From positions 124,001-188,000 of the forward strand of contig CAIKMJ010000046.1 of NCBI GenBank assembly GCA_903828455.1: DNA of 64,000 nucleotides. The letters run 5' to 3'. Source of the stretch: an uncultured Acidobacteriia bacterium. GTDB taxonomy: Bacteria > Acidobacteriota > Terriglobia > Bryobacterales > Bryobacteraceae. This document shows, in pieces, positions 42,616 to 52,298 of the stretch. Position numbers and translations under genes: made by a program. The notes below the pieces were generated by a model. It was not told the DNA's origin, made no database searches, and was given only the letters and a program-made list of their open reading frames with translations. Every line of letters begins with the position of its first letter. Within the stretch, counting starts at the first letter, position 1.

Positions 42616-44337
42616 CTATTTTCTGGCATAGAGTCGGAAAATTCGATTTTCGTCGATCTGCCGGAAGTCGCGCTCGAGGAGCGGCCCGAACAACCCGAGG
42701 ATTTTCGCGAGGTTCTCCGTGGACGAGATGCGCGGAACGATCACCAGGTCAGCTTCCCGCAGCGTGCGGCCCGGATCGGGATGCGCCGCATCGGTAAACC
42801 CGAGGCCATAGTGCCAGTAAAGCGCGCCCCCGTGCGGAGGAGGCAGCTGCAGCGCAAAAGGATACGGATTTTCGGCCTCGAGGGAAACGACCCGCGTGGC
42901 GGGCCCCACGTGAGGCCGCAGCAGTGCAATGCCCGAATTCAGCCACTGCAGATATTCGTGTGGCGTCCCGTCCAGATCCTCGGGGCGCGCGAAGTAGTGA
43001 CGCCACGTCTCTTCTTCGCTCTCGCCGATCTCCGGCGGCATGCGCGGCAGGGAGAGGTCGCGCATCACATTGCTCTGAATTCGGTCTTCTTCCGGAAGCC
43101 GGCGCTTCGCCGTGGCATTCCAGCCTGCGGCGTACGCCACGCTGGCCAGATCGGGCGCGGCTATCCACGCGACGGACAGCAGCGCCAGGATGGAAACCGC
43201 TTGTCGCGTTCCTCGCTCCGCCGTTCCGGCCGATCGTTCGAATAGTTCCGCGGTAACCAGCAGTGCCAGAGGGATCAGCGGGATATCGGACGGCTGCGCG
43301 TTGGTGCTGCAAATCAGAAAGCCGAATGGAACCATCACGACAGCGGGCAGCACAATGCGGATCAGCCCGGAGCGGCCTCTACCTGAACGGCAGATGAGCC
43401 AAAACACAACCGCCGCAATCGCCAGAACATCGGCGCTGTACCAGCCGGTGTCGACGATTCTCTTAACCCGATCCATCGCCCCCTGGAGCGCACCGCGCGT
43501 CGCCGCGCTGGCAGCTGCCATGCGGAGATCTCCCAGCCAGTCAGATAAATCGAAGCGGAGGTAGGCAAAAACGCCGAAGCTGACCACAACCAATCCAGAC
43601 GCAAAGGCACTGCATGCCGTTCTCAGGCGCCGGACATTGAGGACCAGAAAGGCCGCGCCGATGCACACTGCCGCGAGGAAATAATTGATCTTGACGAAGA
43701 GGAGCAGGCCGCAGAGAGCACCCGCGAGCGCGTCGTCGAGTTGCCCGAGCCGATTGTCGGCGACGCCACGTCGCGGCAGCAATAGAAGGATGGCCATCGC
43801 CACAAAGTCCCAGCCGATCCGGTTGTAGTGCATCGCGTAGCCAAGATGCGTGGGCGGCAGTCCCAGACTGCGCGGTGCCAATACCAGCAGGCCGGCCATT
43901 GCCGTGAATGCGAACGCAGCCGGGGCTGACAGCCGCGAGCGGGACACGAACCAGGCAAGCCGGAACACGACCAGCGCCAACAGGGATGCCCCCCACGCCA
44001 GTGCGTCCACCGTGCCGCTGATCCTGAGCCCGGCGCTGTAAACCAATAACGGCACGGCCCCGATCGGTGCGTAGAAGTCCCGGTGCGGGATTTGTCCATG
44101 CAGAATGCGCCAGGCGCCATCCAGCAGAATCGAGTAGTCCCAGGGCATCATCCGAAGCGGGGCACATCCGGACGCGATGACGACCGGAATCACGACGGCC
44201 GCGAGGCACGCAGCGGCTATTCCCCAGCGCCGTCGCAACGCGGACTCCGGCATGTTTCCGCTCGCCTCGGCAGCACTTGGTTCGCCGTGATTCGATTCAG
44301 CCCGGGCATCCGCCGGCCGCGCCTTCCATGCGCTCAT
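42616..44337 (-). CDS. Polytopic membrane protein, GT-C (GT39/ArnT-like) candidate
   Basis: A 573-residue protein with about 10-11 hydrophobic segments between residues 35 and 390, followed by a soluble C-terminal domain of about 170 residues. HRDFYAPIGAVPLLVYSAGL is the first periplasmic loop, which in GT-C enzymes carries the acidic catalytic residue. It probably takes a sugar from a lipid carrier made by the Dpm1-like enzyme encoded just downstream and adds it to a glycan or lipid. The 5' end is divergent from mfd, overlapping by two bases. Confidence 0.75.
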   Translation of the reverse strand: MSAWKARPADARAESNHGEPSAAEASGNMPESALRRRWGIAAACLAAVVIPVVIASGCAPLRMMPWDYSILLDGAWRILHGQIPHRDFYAPIGAVPLLVYSAGLRISGTVDALAWGASLLALVVFRLAWFVSRSRLSAPAAFAFTAMAGLLVLAPRSLGLPPTHLGYAMHYNRIGWDFVAMAILLLLPRRGVADNRLGQLDDALAGALCGLLLFVKINYFLAAVCIGAAFLVLNVRRLRTACSAFASGLVVVSFGVFAYLRFDLSDWLGDLRMAAASAATRGALQGAMDRVKRIVDTGWYSADVLAIAAVVFWLICRSGRGRSGLIRIVLPAVVMVPFGFLICSTNAQPSDIPLIPLALLVTAELFERSAGTAERGTRQAVSILALLSVAWIAAPDLASVAYAAGWNATAKRRLPEEDRIQSNVMRDLSLPRMPPEIGESEEETWRHYFARPEDLDGTPHEYLQWLNSGIALLRPHVGPATRVVSLEAENPYPFALQLPPPHGGALYWHYGLGFTDAAHPDPGRTLREADLVIVPRISSTENLAKILGLFGPLLERDFRQIDENRIFRLYARK

Positions 44338-47300
44338 GGCTCCACCCTATCATCACGAACTCCCCGTCAGCCGGCTGCCCGAACAGACAGGACGAGCCTT
44401 GGCGACGAGTTGGTTTTGGACAGGCTTCAGACGAGCGTGGCAGACAGCAAATCTAACCGGCCAGGCGGGTGCCCGTTTGCTACACTCCGGAAGCGGCGCT
44501 CTTCAGTGGAAGCCGGAGCGGCGAACCACAACCTTGCGGACCACCGAATCAGAGGAATTGCTTTCCGGCGCGGCGCGTCATCCTGCATTCCTGTCGATCC
44601 TGCAGGAACTGAGTGCCTCTGAAGTTCCGCGCGTACTTCGGCTTTCGGGGCTCACGCTCACCGCCCGAGCGCTCTATCTGGCGATGCTGCACGGCGCCCT
44701 CTCGCGTCCGATGCTCGTCGTCGCCGACGGCAATAAGCAGGCCGAGGCCTTGCTGCCGCTGATCCGCACCTTCACCGGCATGCTCGCGCCGCAGGCAGAC
44801 CCGCTGCTTTTCCCTTTCCTCGACGTACTCCCGGGCCAGAACCTCTCGCCGCACGCCGAAATTCTGGCCGCGCGCGCCAGTGCACTCGGCAGGCTCGCAG
44901 CCGGATACAACGGTATCGTCGTCGCGCCCGTCGCGGCGGCAATTTCAAAGACCGAGGCTCCGCCTTACTATCGGCAACTCACTCAGGTCCTGAAGGTCCA
45001 CGATGAGATTCCGCTCGACGATCTGGCCGCGCACCTCGAAAGCGTGGGCTACGAGCGTGCCGATCCCGTCGAGATGGTCGGGCAGTATTCCATCCGCGGC
45101 GGCATTCTTGACGTATTTTCGCCCGAGCAGGAGCAACCGGTTCGCGTAGAATTTTTCGGCGATGAAATTGAATCCATCCGCCGCTTCGACTCCGAATCGC
45201 AGCGTTCGATCCATAAACTCGGCGAATGCACGCTCCAGCCGCTGACCGAATTCCAGACGTCGAGGCCATTGCTGGCGGAACTTGCCAACCTGGTGCAGGA
45301 AAACGGCGCGCGCGGGCGCGATCTTCCCGTCAGCGGCGAACCATTCGCCGGCTGGGAGACGCTCGTCGGAGCGGTCCGGCCGAGGGGTTCTTCGCTGTTG
45401 GATTTCTTCGACAATCCACTCGTGATCATCGACGAACCGGAGCTGACGAAAGCCGCGGCCACGCGTCTGTGGACGCGCCTGGAAGATGCCTCCGCCTCCG
45501 CGCTGATTCCCCCTTCGGCATCGGCACTCGAATGGGCTGAATTCGTAACGCTGGCCGAAAAGAAAGGCGTACTGGAAATCCGCCAATTGGAACTGGAGAC
45601 CGCTGCCGAAGAAGGCTACCGCATTCCGACGCGGCCCTCGATGGCATTCCACGGCAACCTGCAGATCGCGATCCGCGAAGCGAAGACGCTCGTGGAGTCC
45701 GGCGCGCGGCTGGCCTTCTTTGCGCCGACCTCCGGCGAGATTGAACGGCTCGCGGATGTATTCAGCGAATATTCTCTCCCTTACCGCATCGACCTTGGCG
45801 GCGAGCGTCTTCCCGAGTATCTGCAAAACCGGATTCCCGCCGCCAACGCCGCAGTTGCGCTGATTCGCGGCGACATCGCGCGTGGCTCTGTATTTCCGGA
45901 GGGCCAACTGGCGATCTTCGGCGCGGACGATCTGTTCGACCCCACCGAAACCGTCGCCAAACCAGCGACGGGCAAGTCCCGCCTCGGCGCCTTCTCCGCC
46001 GATCAGTTCGATCTTAAGCCCGGCGATTACGTGGTCCACGTTCAGCATGGCGTCGGGCAGTTCCTCGGCGTTCGCGAAATTGCCCAGGGCGACGCGAAGG
46101 GCGACTACATGCTGCTCGAATACTCCGGCGGCAACAAACTGTACGTGCCGCTCACCCGGATGGATCTCATCCAGCGTTTTCGCGGCGAGGGCGAAGCTAA
46201 ACCGCAGCTCGACCGCATGGGCGGAGCGACTTGGGACAAGACCAAAACACGCATCAAAACGAAGATGCGCGACATGGCCGAGGAACTGCTGAAGCTCTAC
46301 GCGCAACGCAAGCTCGCTCAGGGCTTCAGCTTCTCGCCGGACAGCAACTGGCAGCGCGAATTCGAAGATGCCTTTGAATTCAGCGAAACAAAAGATCAGC
46401 GGGCCGCCATCGCCGACATCAAGCGCGACATGGAGGCCGAGCAGCCGATGGACCGGCTTCTGTGCGGTGACGTCGGCTACGGCAAAACCGAAGTCGTCAT
46501 GCGCGCGGCCTTCAAAGCCATGGGCGACGGCAAGCAGGTGGCCGTCCTCGCACCGACCACGGTTCTCTGCTTCCAGCATTTTCAAACTTTCAAAAAGCGT
46601 TTCCAGTCGTTCCCGGTGCGAATCGAAATGCTGAGCCGCTTTCGCTCCGCAAAGGAAATCAAAGCGGTGCTGGCCGATATGGCGGAAGGCAAGGTGGATC
46701 TCGCCATCGGCACGCATCGGCTGATTTCGAAAGACGTGGTGTGGAAGGACCTCGGCCTCGTCATCGTCGACGAAGAGCAGCGCTTCGGCGTGAAGCACAA
46801 GGAGCGGCTGAAGGAAATCTGCAAGGGCGTCGATTCGGTCACCATGAGCGCGACGCCAATTCCCCGCACTTTGCACATGTCACTTCTCGGCCTGCGCGAC
46901 ATGTCGGTGATCGAGACACCGCCGAAGGACCGACTCGCGATCCACACCGTTGTTGCGCCATTCGCACCCGATATGGTGCGCCCCGCCATCGAACTGGAAC
47001 TCGCGCGCGGAGGCCAGGTCTACTTCGTACACAACCGGATCGATTCCATCTGGAGCCGCGCCGCGATGATTCAGGAAATGTTTCCCGAAATCCGCGTCGG
47101 CGTTGGGCACGGTCAAATGCCCGAAGCGGAACTGGAACGCGTCATGCTTGCATTCATGCGCCACGAATACGACGTGTTCGTCTCCACGACTATCGTCGAA
47201 AACGGACTGGACATTCCGCTGGCGAACACGATCATCATCGAGGACGCAGAGCGCTACGGACTGTCGGCGCTATATCAGCTGCGCGGCCGCGTGGGGCGAT

Positions 47301-48007
47301 CCAACCGGCGGGCGTATTGCTATCTTTTTGTCGACCCGGACAGCGAACTGACTGAGATCGCGCGCAAGCGACTGGCTGCTCTCAAAGAGTTCAGCGACCT
47401 GGGCGCCGGGTTCAAGATCGCGGCTCTCGATCTCGAACTTCGCGGCGCAGGCAATCTTCTCGGCGGCGAGCAGCACGGGCACATCAACGCGATCGGCTTC
47501 GACATGTACGTGCGGATGCTCGAAGACACCGTGCGCGAACTGCGCGGCGAAGACGTTCCGCCCGAGATTCATTCGTCACTCAACCTGGGGCTCGATCTGC
47601 GCATTCCGGCAACTTACATCAGTGACGAAAATCAGCGCCTGCGGGCGTATAAACGGATTGCCCAGTCGGACAGCGCCGAAGAGCGGCTCAAAATCGAGCA
47701 GGAACTGGCCGACCGTTACGGCCCGGTGCCGGAAGACATTCATCTGCTGCTGCGCTATTCAGGAATTAAAACGTCGGCGGAAAAGATCGGCATTCAGGCG
47801 ATTGACCGTCGCGCCACGCTTCTGAACGTGAAGTTCCACGAAGAGGCGCGCGTGGATGCGGCACGGCTGATGGAGTTGGTTGCTTCAGCGCGCGGCGCAC
47901 AGTTCACGCCGGCCGGAGTGCTCCGTCTGCCTATGGAAGGCGCAACAACGCCGGCTGCGGTGCTCGAGTTTATTGAGCGGTGTTTGATTGCGTCACTGGC
48001 GCAGTGA
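44336..48007 (+). CDS. mfd: Transcription-repair coupling factor Mfd
   Basis: Up to 1223 residues. The Mfd order is complete: UvrB-homology domains (about 100-420), RNA polymerase-interaction domain (LKPGDYVVHVQHGVGQFLGV near 560), helicase motor with GDVGYGKTEV (Walker A) and DEEQRFG, and RNase-like C-terminal TRCF domain. It displaces stalled RNA polymerase and recruits UvrA. The first 66 residues are not like any Mfd; starting at the TTG at 44534 gives 1157 residues, closer to the usual length. Only the upstream ATG is available as a canonical start, and it overlaps the divergent gene by two bases. Confidence 0.95.
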   Translation: MAPPYHHELPVSRLPEQTGRALATSWFWTGFRRAWQTANLTGQAGARLLHSGSGALQWKPERRTTTLRTTESEELLSGAARHPAFLSILQELSASEVPRVLRLSGLTLTARALYLAMLHGALSRPMLVVADGNKQAEALLPLIRTFTGMLAPQADPLLFPFLDVLPGQNLSPHAEILAARASALGRLAAGYNGIVVAPVAAAISKTEAPPYYRQLTQVLKVHDEIPLDDLAAHLESVGYERADPVEMVGQYSIRGGILDVFSPEQEQPVRVEFFGDEIESIRRFDSESQRSIHKLGECTLQPLTEFQTSRPLLAELANLVQENGARGRDLPVSGEPFAGWETLVGAVRPRGSSLLDFFDNPLVIIDEPELTKAAATRLWTRLEDASASALIPPSASALEWAEFVTLAEKKGVLEIRQLELETAAEEGYRIPTRPSMAFHGNLQIAIREAKTLVESGARLAFFAPTSGEIERLADVFSEYSLPYRIDLGGERLPEYLQNRIPAANAAVALIRGDIARGSVFPEGQLAIFGADDLFDPTETVAKPATGKSRLGAFSADQFDLKPGDYVVHVQHGVGQFLGVREIAQGDAKGDYMLLEYSGGNKLYVPLTRMDLIQRFRGEGEAKPQLDRMGGATWDKTKTRIKTKMRDMAEELLKLYAQRKLAQGFSFSPDSNWQREFEDAFEFSETKDQRAAIADIKRDMEAEQPMDRLLCGDVGYGKTEVVMRAAFKAMGDGKQVAVLAPTTVLCFQHFQTFKKRFQSFPVRIEMLSRFRSAKEIKAVLADMAEGKVDLAIGTHRLISKDVVWKDLGLVIVDEEQRFGVKHKERLKEICKGVDSVTMSATPIPRTLHMSLLGLRDMSVIETPPKDRLAIHTVVAPFAPDMVRPAIELELARGGQVYFVHNRIDSIWSRAAMIQEMFPEIRVGVGHGQMPEAELERVMLAFMRHEYDVFVSTTIVENGLDIPLANTIIIEDAERYGLSALYQLRGRVGRSNRRAYCYLFVDPDSELTEIARKRLAALKEFSDLGAGFKIAALDLELRGAGNLLGGEQHGHINAIGFDMYVRMLEDTVRELRGEDVPPEIHSSLNLGLDLRIPATYISDENQRLRAYKRIAQSDSAEERLKIEQELADRYGPVPEDIHLLLRYSGIKTSAEKIGIQAIDRRATLLNVKFHEEARVDAARLMELVASARGAQFTPAGVLRLPMEGATTPAAVLEFIERCLIASLAQ

Positions 48008-48030
48008 TCTGACCCTTTCCAGGCAGTAAC

Positions 48031-48243
48031 TCAGGCCGCTCTTCCCCACCGAACCCGGCTCCAGATGCGCTCATGAATGAAGTACAGCGCGGTGCTCGCA
48101 AGATTGGTGGCGAACACCAGCCCCGCTGTCTGATCCCATCGATGGGTGATCAGAAAGATCACCGCAACGTCTGAGCAAAGAATTACCGCGCGGAACGTAA
48201 CGGCCTTTACGAAAGATCGCTTAGCCTGAACATACGCTTTCAT
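48031..48243 (-). CDS. DUF2061 small membrane protein
   Basis: A 70-residue protein with two hydrophobic segments (VTFRAVILCSDVAVIFLITH, then AGLVFATNLASTALYFI). R-x-(I/V)-x-S/C-D near residue 20-25 and YFxHERIW near the end are the DUF2061 pattern. Function unknown. It starts one base after the gabD stop on the same strand and is translationally coupled. Confidence 0.85.
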   Translation of the reverse strand: MKAYVQAKRSFVKAVTFRAVILCSDVAVIFLITHRWDQTAGLVFATNLASTALYFIHERIWSRVRWGRAA

Positions 48244-48244
48244 T

Positions 48245-49714
48245 TCACTGACTCAGCCCTCCCATGCACAAATACTTGAGGTTCTGATATTCGTCGAGGC
48301 CTTGCCGCGCGCCTTCACGGCCAAGACCGGATTCCTTGACGCCGCCAAACGGAGCCACTTCGGTGGAAATAATGCCTTCGTTGATGCCGACAATGCCGCT
48401 CTCCAGCGCTCCGGCCACACGCCAGACGCGGCCGAGATCGCGCGCATAAAAATACGCCGCAAGGCCAAAGGGCGTGTCATTGGCGAGCCGGATCACTTCG
48501 GCCTCGTCTTTGAAGCGGAACAACGGCGCGACCGGCCCGAAGGTCTCCTCCACCGCGATGCGCATTTCGGCTGTGCACCCGGTCAACACGGTCGGCTCGA
48601 AAAACGTTTGTCCAGCCGCGTGCCGCCGCCCTCCGGTCAGTATTTTCGCGCCTTTTGAAACAGCGTCCCGCAGGTGGTCTTCCACTTTCGTCAGCGCGCG
48701 CGCATTGATGAGAGGACCCTGCTCAGTGCCTTCCGTTGCCGCCGGTCCGACGCGCAACTTTGCCACCGCCGCGGCCAGCTTCGTAGCGAAGGTATCGTAC
48801 ACGCCGCTCTGGACGTAGATGCGATTGGCACAAACGCACGTCTGGCCTGAGTTTCGGAACTTCGATGCAATTGCACCCGCAACCGCCGCATCGAGATCGG
48901 CATCATCGAACACGATGAAGGGCGCGTTGCCGCCGAGCTCCAGCGAAACGCGCTTCAGCGTATCTGCCGATTTGCGCATCAGCTGTTTGCCCACGGCGGT
49001 CGACCCCGTGAACGAGATCTTGCGCACCCGCGGATCGGCGAGCCAGTCATCGGCCACTTCCGCAGCCCGGTCTCGCGAGGAAACAACGATGTTGATCACT
49101 CCAGCCGGCACCCCCGCTTCTTCCGCCAGCAGCGCGACAGCGAGCGAGCAGAGCGGCGCGTCTTCCGACGGCTTGGCGACGACTGTGCACCCCGCTGCCA
49201 GCGCCGGTGCGATCTTGCGCGTGAGCATCGCCACTGGAAAATTCCACGGCGTGATGGCCGCGACGACGCCCACCGGTTCTTTGACAACGAGCAACTTGCG
49301 GCCTGGCGCGTTTTCCGGAATCACTTCTCCATATGCGCGTTTGGCTTCCTCGGCAAACCATTCGACGAACGACGCGCCGTAGGCCACTTCGCCCCGGCTC
49401 TCGGCCAGCGGCTTGCCTTCCTCCAGCGAGATGAGGCGGGCGAGGTCTTCGGCGTGCGCGAGCAGAGCCGCATGCCAGGCCTTGAGCGCATTTGCGCGTT
49501 CCCTTGCCGTGCGTGCGCGCCATCCGGGAAACGCACGCACCGCCGCGTCGGTGGCGTCACGTGCTTCTCTGACTCCGCAATCGGGCAGCGCCGCAATAAC
49601 CTGGCCGCTCGCCGGATTGACGATGTTAAACATCCCGCCCGTGGCGGCCTGCCCGCGGGGACCTCCGTCAATCCATGCGCCGTGAACGATAAGAGCTGTA
49701 CGGGTGAGTTCCAT
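48245..49714 (-). CDS. gabD: NAD(P)-dependent succinate-semialdehyde dehydrogenase
   Basis: A 489-residue aldehyde dehydrogenase. ITPWNFP is the cofactor-loop motif, FTGSTAVGK the nucleotide motif, LELGGNAPFIVF carries the general-base Glu, and NSGQTCVCANR carries the nucleophilic Cys in the form typical of succinate-semialdehyde dehydrogenases. The length and pattern fit GabD/SSADH, although closely related aldehyde dehydrogenases cannot be fully excluded. It is followed directly by the DUF2061 gene. Confidence 0.9.
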   Translation of the reverse strand: MELTRTALIVHGAWIDGGPRGQAATGGMFNIVNPASGQVIAALPDCGVREARDATDAAVRAFPGWRARTARERANALKAWHAALLAHAEDLARLISLEEGKPLAESRGEVAYGASFVEWFAEEAKRAYGEVIPENAPGRKLLVVKEPVGVVAAITPWNFPVAMLTRKIAPALAAGCTVVAKPSEDAPLCSLAVALLAEEAGVPAGVINIVVSSRDRAAEVADDWLADPRVRKISFTGSTAVGKQLMRKSADTLKRVSLELGGNAPFIVFDDADLDAAVAGAIASKFRNSGQTCVCANRIYVQSGVYDTFATKLAAAVAKLRVGPAATEGTEQGPLINARALTKVEDHLRDAVSKGAKILTGGRRHAAGQTFFEPTVLTGCTAEMRIAVEETFGPVAPLFRFKDEAEVIRLANDTPFGLAAYFYARDLGRVWRVAGALESGIVGINEGIISTEVAPFGGVKESGLGREGARQGLDEYQNLKYLCMGGLSQ

Positions 49715-49780
49715 TCCTACCCACCATCATCGCGTAAGCCGCGCTCGATGCCGGCTTGCAGATCCGCTGCGTGGAAAGGC

Positions 49781-50332
49781 TTATCGGATCCGGCCCGTCG
49801 CCTGAATATCGATGTCGACGAAATCCTTCACCTTAAGCAGCACATTGCTCGGGTCTTTCATTCCCCACTTCACATACGGAACGGGAAACGCGATCGCGGC
49901 CGTGAGCTTCTGTTGTTCCAGATGGCACTTCACTTTCATCAAGAGCTCGTGGGTAGCGCCGTGAATGGCAAACATGCCGTGAAGTTGCACGTCCGAATCG
50001 CCCGTTCGGGCCACCGTTCCCTCCACGTGATCAGGAACAAAAGTGGCGTCCGGAAATTTCATGCTTTCGAGCACGTTTTTGTGCATCCGGCCGTCGCGGG
50101 CCCCGCTGCCGCTCTCGCCGCTCGCCGCGTCGACCACAATCAGTCCGCCCGCCTGATTCGTCGTCGTATCGAACCAGAGGTCGCCCTTGCGCACCCGGAA
50201 CGTTCCGTGCACAGTGTGCAGCACGTCGCCCAGCGTCCAGCCGACTTTCGTTGCCGCCGGATCCAGCTCCACATCAATGCGTTCGGCGTAAACAGAGCCG
50301 GCCATCAAAACCAGTACAAGAAAAACTTTCAC
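49781..50332 (-). CDS. YceI family periplasmic protein
   Basis: 183 residues from the GTG at 50332, whose first base pairs with the FAD-oxidoreductase stop (GTGA). A longer frame from 50473 overlaps that gene. A signal peptide (KVFLVLVLMAGSVYA) precedes the lipocalin-like domain with VGWTLGDVLHTVHGTF, a pattern of alternating strands. YceI proteins bind isoprenoid quinones or other long-chain lipids in the periplasm. It is the last gene of an overlapping operon with a geranylgeranyl-reductase-like flavoprotein, which suggests isoprenoid-related work. Confidence 0.87.
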   Translation of the reverse strand: MKVFLVLVLMAGSVYAERIDVELDPAATKVGWTLGDVLHTVHGTFRVRKGDLWFDTTTNQAGGLIVVDAASGESGSGARDGRMHKNVLESMKFPDATFVPDHVEGTVARTGDSDVQLHGMFAIHGATHELLMKVKCHLEQQKLTAAIAFPVPYVKWGMKDPSNVLLKVKDFVDIDIQATGRIR

Positions 50333-51438
50333 GCGGTTGCGATCTCCCATCCAAGGCTGACTGCGGTTCGGGCAAACTCCCCGAGCCTCACTGCGCCGAC
50401 GTGCCCGGCTAGCAGCGTGCGGAACAGATCCGGGCGCACCGATAAAGCGTGCAGCGCGCGTCGGCGGATCCATGCGGAGCGGTCCATCATGAGCATGAAC
50501 TCCGCCATGAACACCGGCATTCGCGAGAGTTGCTCGTGCGCCGCCTCATATTGCCTCAAATCCCCGGCCTCCAGCGCCGCGGCAAGCACGAGCGATTGTT
50601 GAAACGCGAGACAAATCCCCTCGCCGGTTATGGCATCAATCGTGCCGGACGCATCGCCAATCAGTGCGATGTGAGCCCGTGCCACCCGCTTCAGCCTGCG
50701 CGTGGCGGCGAATGCGCCGCGGTCGGACGTGGTCGCCTGTACTCCGCTCAGCCTTTCCCGGATGGCTGGAAAAAGCGGCAGCGCGTCGTCAATGCGCTGA
50801 TGCGGATCGCGCGACATCAGCACCAGACAGACCTCATCTTCGGCCACCGGCGTAACGTAAAACTGGCACCCTTCGCTCCAGTGAATCTCCACGAATTCGG
50901 ACCACGGGGCCATCCGGTAATGACGGCGAAAACCAAAGCGGCGTGATTCCCGCCGAATTTCGTCGAGTCCCGCCCAGCGGCGCGCCGCCGACTGGCCACC
51001 ATCCGCGCCCACGATCCAGCGTGCCGTGAGCGTACTCGACTGGATCCTTACGGAGTGCCCATCCATGCCGGTGACAGCCGCTCCCCAGAGCATCTCAACG
51101 CCGGCGTCCGCAGCCGCGTCAGCCAGCAGGGAATGCAGCGTCGTGCGGCGGATGCCTCGGCCGACGCCCCCCGGGAACGGCGCTTCCACGCTGTTCGCCG
51201 GGCCGGTGAAACGTATGCCGCGGAAGGGATGTCCGGCGTCGTCCGGAATATGAATGCCGAGCTGCGCGGCCGCGGTCAGCGAATCCGGCATCAGGCCCTC
51301 GCCGCATGCCTTGTCGATGGGTGGCCGGTCGGCGTCGGCCAGCGTGACGCGGAACCCGCGGCGTCTCGCGGCTATCGCGGCCGCGAGCCCGGCCGGCCCG
51401 CCTCCGAGTACGAAGACATCTGTGTCGTAACTCATCAT
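50329..51438 (-). CDS. FAD-dependent oxidoreductase (geranylgeranyl reductase/monooxygenase-like)
   Basis: A 369-residue flavoprotein. VFVLGGGPAGLAAAIAARRRG (GxGxxG FAD motif, about 8-28), then PPIDKACGEGLMP, the conserved geranylgeranyl-reductase-like GEG motif, and HIALIGDASGTIDAITGEGI, the GD motif binding the FAD. It may reduce double bonds of isoprenoids or hydroxylate aromatic polyketides; sequence alone cannot decide. Two start ATGs are possible in tandem. The ATG overlaps the stop of the TPR-like gene (ATGA), so translation is coupled. Confidence 0.88.
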   Translation of the reverse strand: MMSYDTDVFVLGGGPAGLAAAIAARRRGFRVTLADADRPPIDKACGEGLMPDSLTAAAQLGIHIPDDAGHPFRGIRFTGPANSVEAPFPGGVGRGIRRTTLHSLLADAAADAGVEMLWGAAVTGMDGHSVRIQSSTLTARWIVGADGGQSAARRWAGLDEIRRESRRFGFRRHYRMAPWSEFVEIHWSEGCQFYVTPVAEDEVCLVLMSRDPHQRIDDALPLFPAIRERLSGVQATTSDRGAFAATRRLKRVARAHIALIGDASGTIDAITGEGICLAFQQSLVLAAALEAGDLRQYEAAHEQLSRMPVFMAEFMLMMDRSAWIRRRALHALSVRPDLFRTLLAGHVGAVRLGEFARTAVSLGWEIATA

Positions 51439-52295
51439 TTCAGTTTTGCCAGCTCGCTGCGATAGAGCCGATTGTTGGGAAATTCGCTGGCCAGCGCGGA
51501 GAGCGTCTGTCGCGCGTTTGCAACGTCTCTTTCGCGAATTGCCACGACCGCGAGCAACAGGCGCGCATACGGCAGAAGATAATGGCCCTTTTCCGCGGTG
51601 ATCCGCAGCCGGTCGATGCCGGTCTCACGATCCGTCTGCGCGCCGCTCAGGCGCAGCAGCCAGCGTATGGGCATGGGCGCAAGGCTGAGCATATAATTTT
51701 CCACGCCGATCGCCAGATACGCGTCGTACAACTGCGGGTGTTTCGCCAGAATCGTCTCGGCAAATACACGCCCCTGCTTCATTTCCGAAAGCGCCGCCAT
51801 GTTGCGCTTCTGAATGAATCCAATGTAGTCGGTGTGCAGCCCAAAGCGAAGCAGCGTGGCCAGCAGCGCGGTCTCGTCTTCAGGGTTGCGCCGCAGCGCT
51901 TCCTTGGCCGCGCGGTCTCCCCGCTCCAGCGCGGCTTCAAAATCGCGCGCCGCCGCGGGGTCCGGAACCAGTGTTTTCTCACGCTGGTGAAAACCGTCTT
52001 CATTCTCGGCAAAGAACTCGGACTCGAGAATATGCAGCCGGTCGAACTCAGCAAACAAATACGCGGCGGCATCCGAGATCGGTCCCATCGGGTCGGCGGG
52101 CTGCGCGGTCTGATAGCGGTGGAGTATCTGATGGGCCGAGGCGAAATCCAGGTTGTACATCGCCCGATAGCTCTGCTCCAGCGGCGTCGCCGAAGCTGTC
52201 GGGCTGCCCATATCGGCGGCCATCACCGGCAGCGCCGGCAGAAGCAGGACCGCCAGCAGCGCGAACGTGGCGGACAAAACGTTCAAGGTCGCCAT
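51435..52295 (-). CDS. Exported TPR-like protein of unknown function
   Basis: A 286-residue protein with a signal peptide (1-25, ending PVMAA). The mature part is all helical, with repeated (E/A)...A...P..... patterns of TPR or Sel1 type (ARDFEAALERGDRAAKEALRR, AYLAIGVENYMLSL), ending in a Ser-rich, TPR-like unit. No catalytic motif is visible. It lies three bases from the aminotransferase stop and overlaps the flavoprotein start, so it belongs to the same operon. Confidence 0.72.
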   Translation of the reverse strand: MATLNVLSATFALLAVLLLPALPVMAADMGSPTASATPLEQSYRAMYNLDFASAHQILHRYQTAQPADPMGPISDAAAYLFAEFDRLHILESEFFAENEDGFHQREKTLVPDPAAARDFEAALERGDRAAKEALRRNPEDETALLATLLRFGLHTDYIGFIQKRNMAALSEMKQGRVFAETILAKHPQLYDAYLAIGVENYMLSLAPMPIRWLLRLSGAQTDRETGIDRLRITAEKGHYLLPYARLLLAVVAIRERDVANARQTLSALASEFPNNRLYRSELAKLK

Positions 52296-52298
52296 TCC

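Noticed and set aside
44945-46876. Minus-strand frame of 643 codons opposite mfd
   Set aside because: Mfd motifs on the plus strand are unambiguous; the antisense translation has no recognised family.
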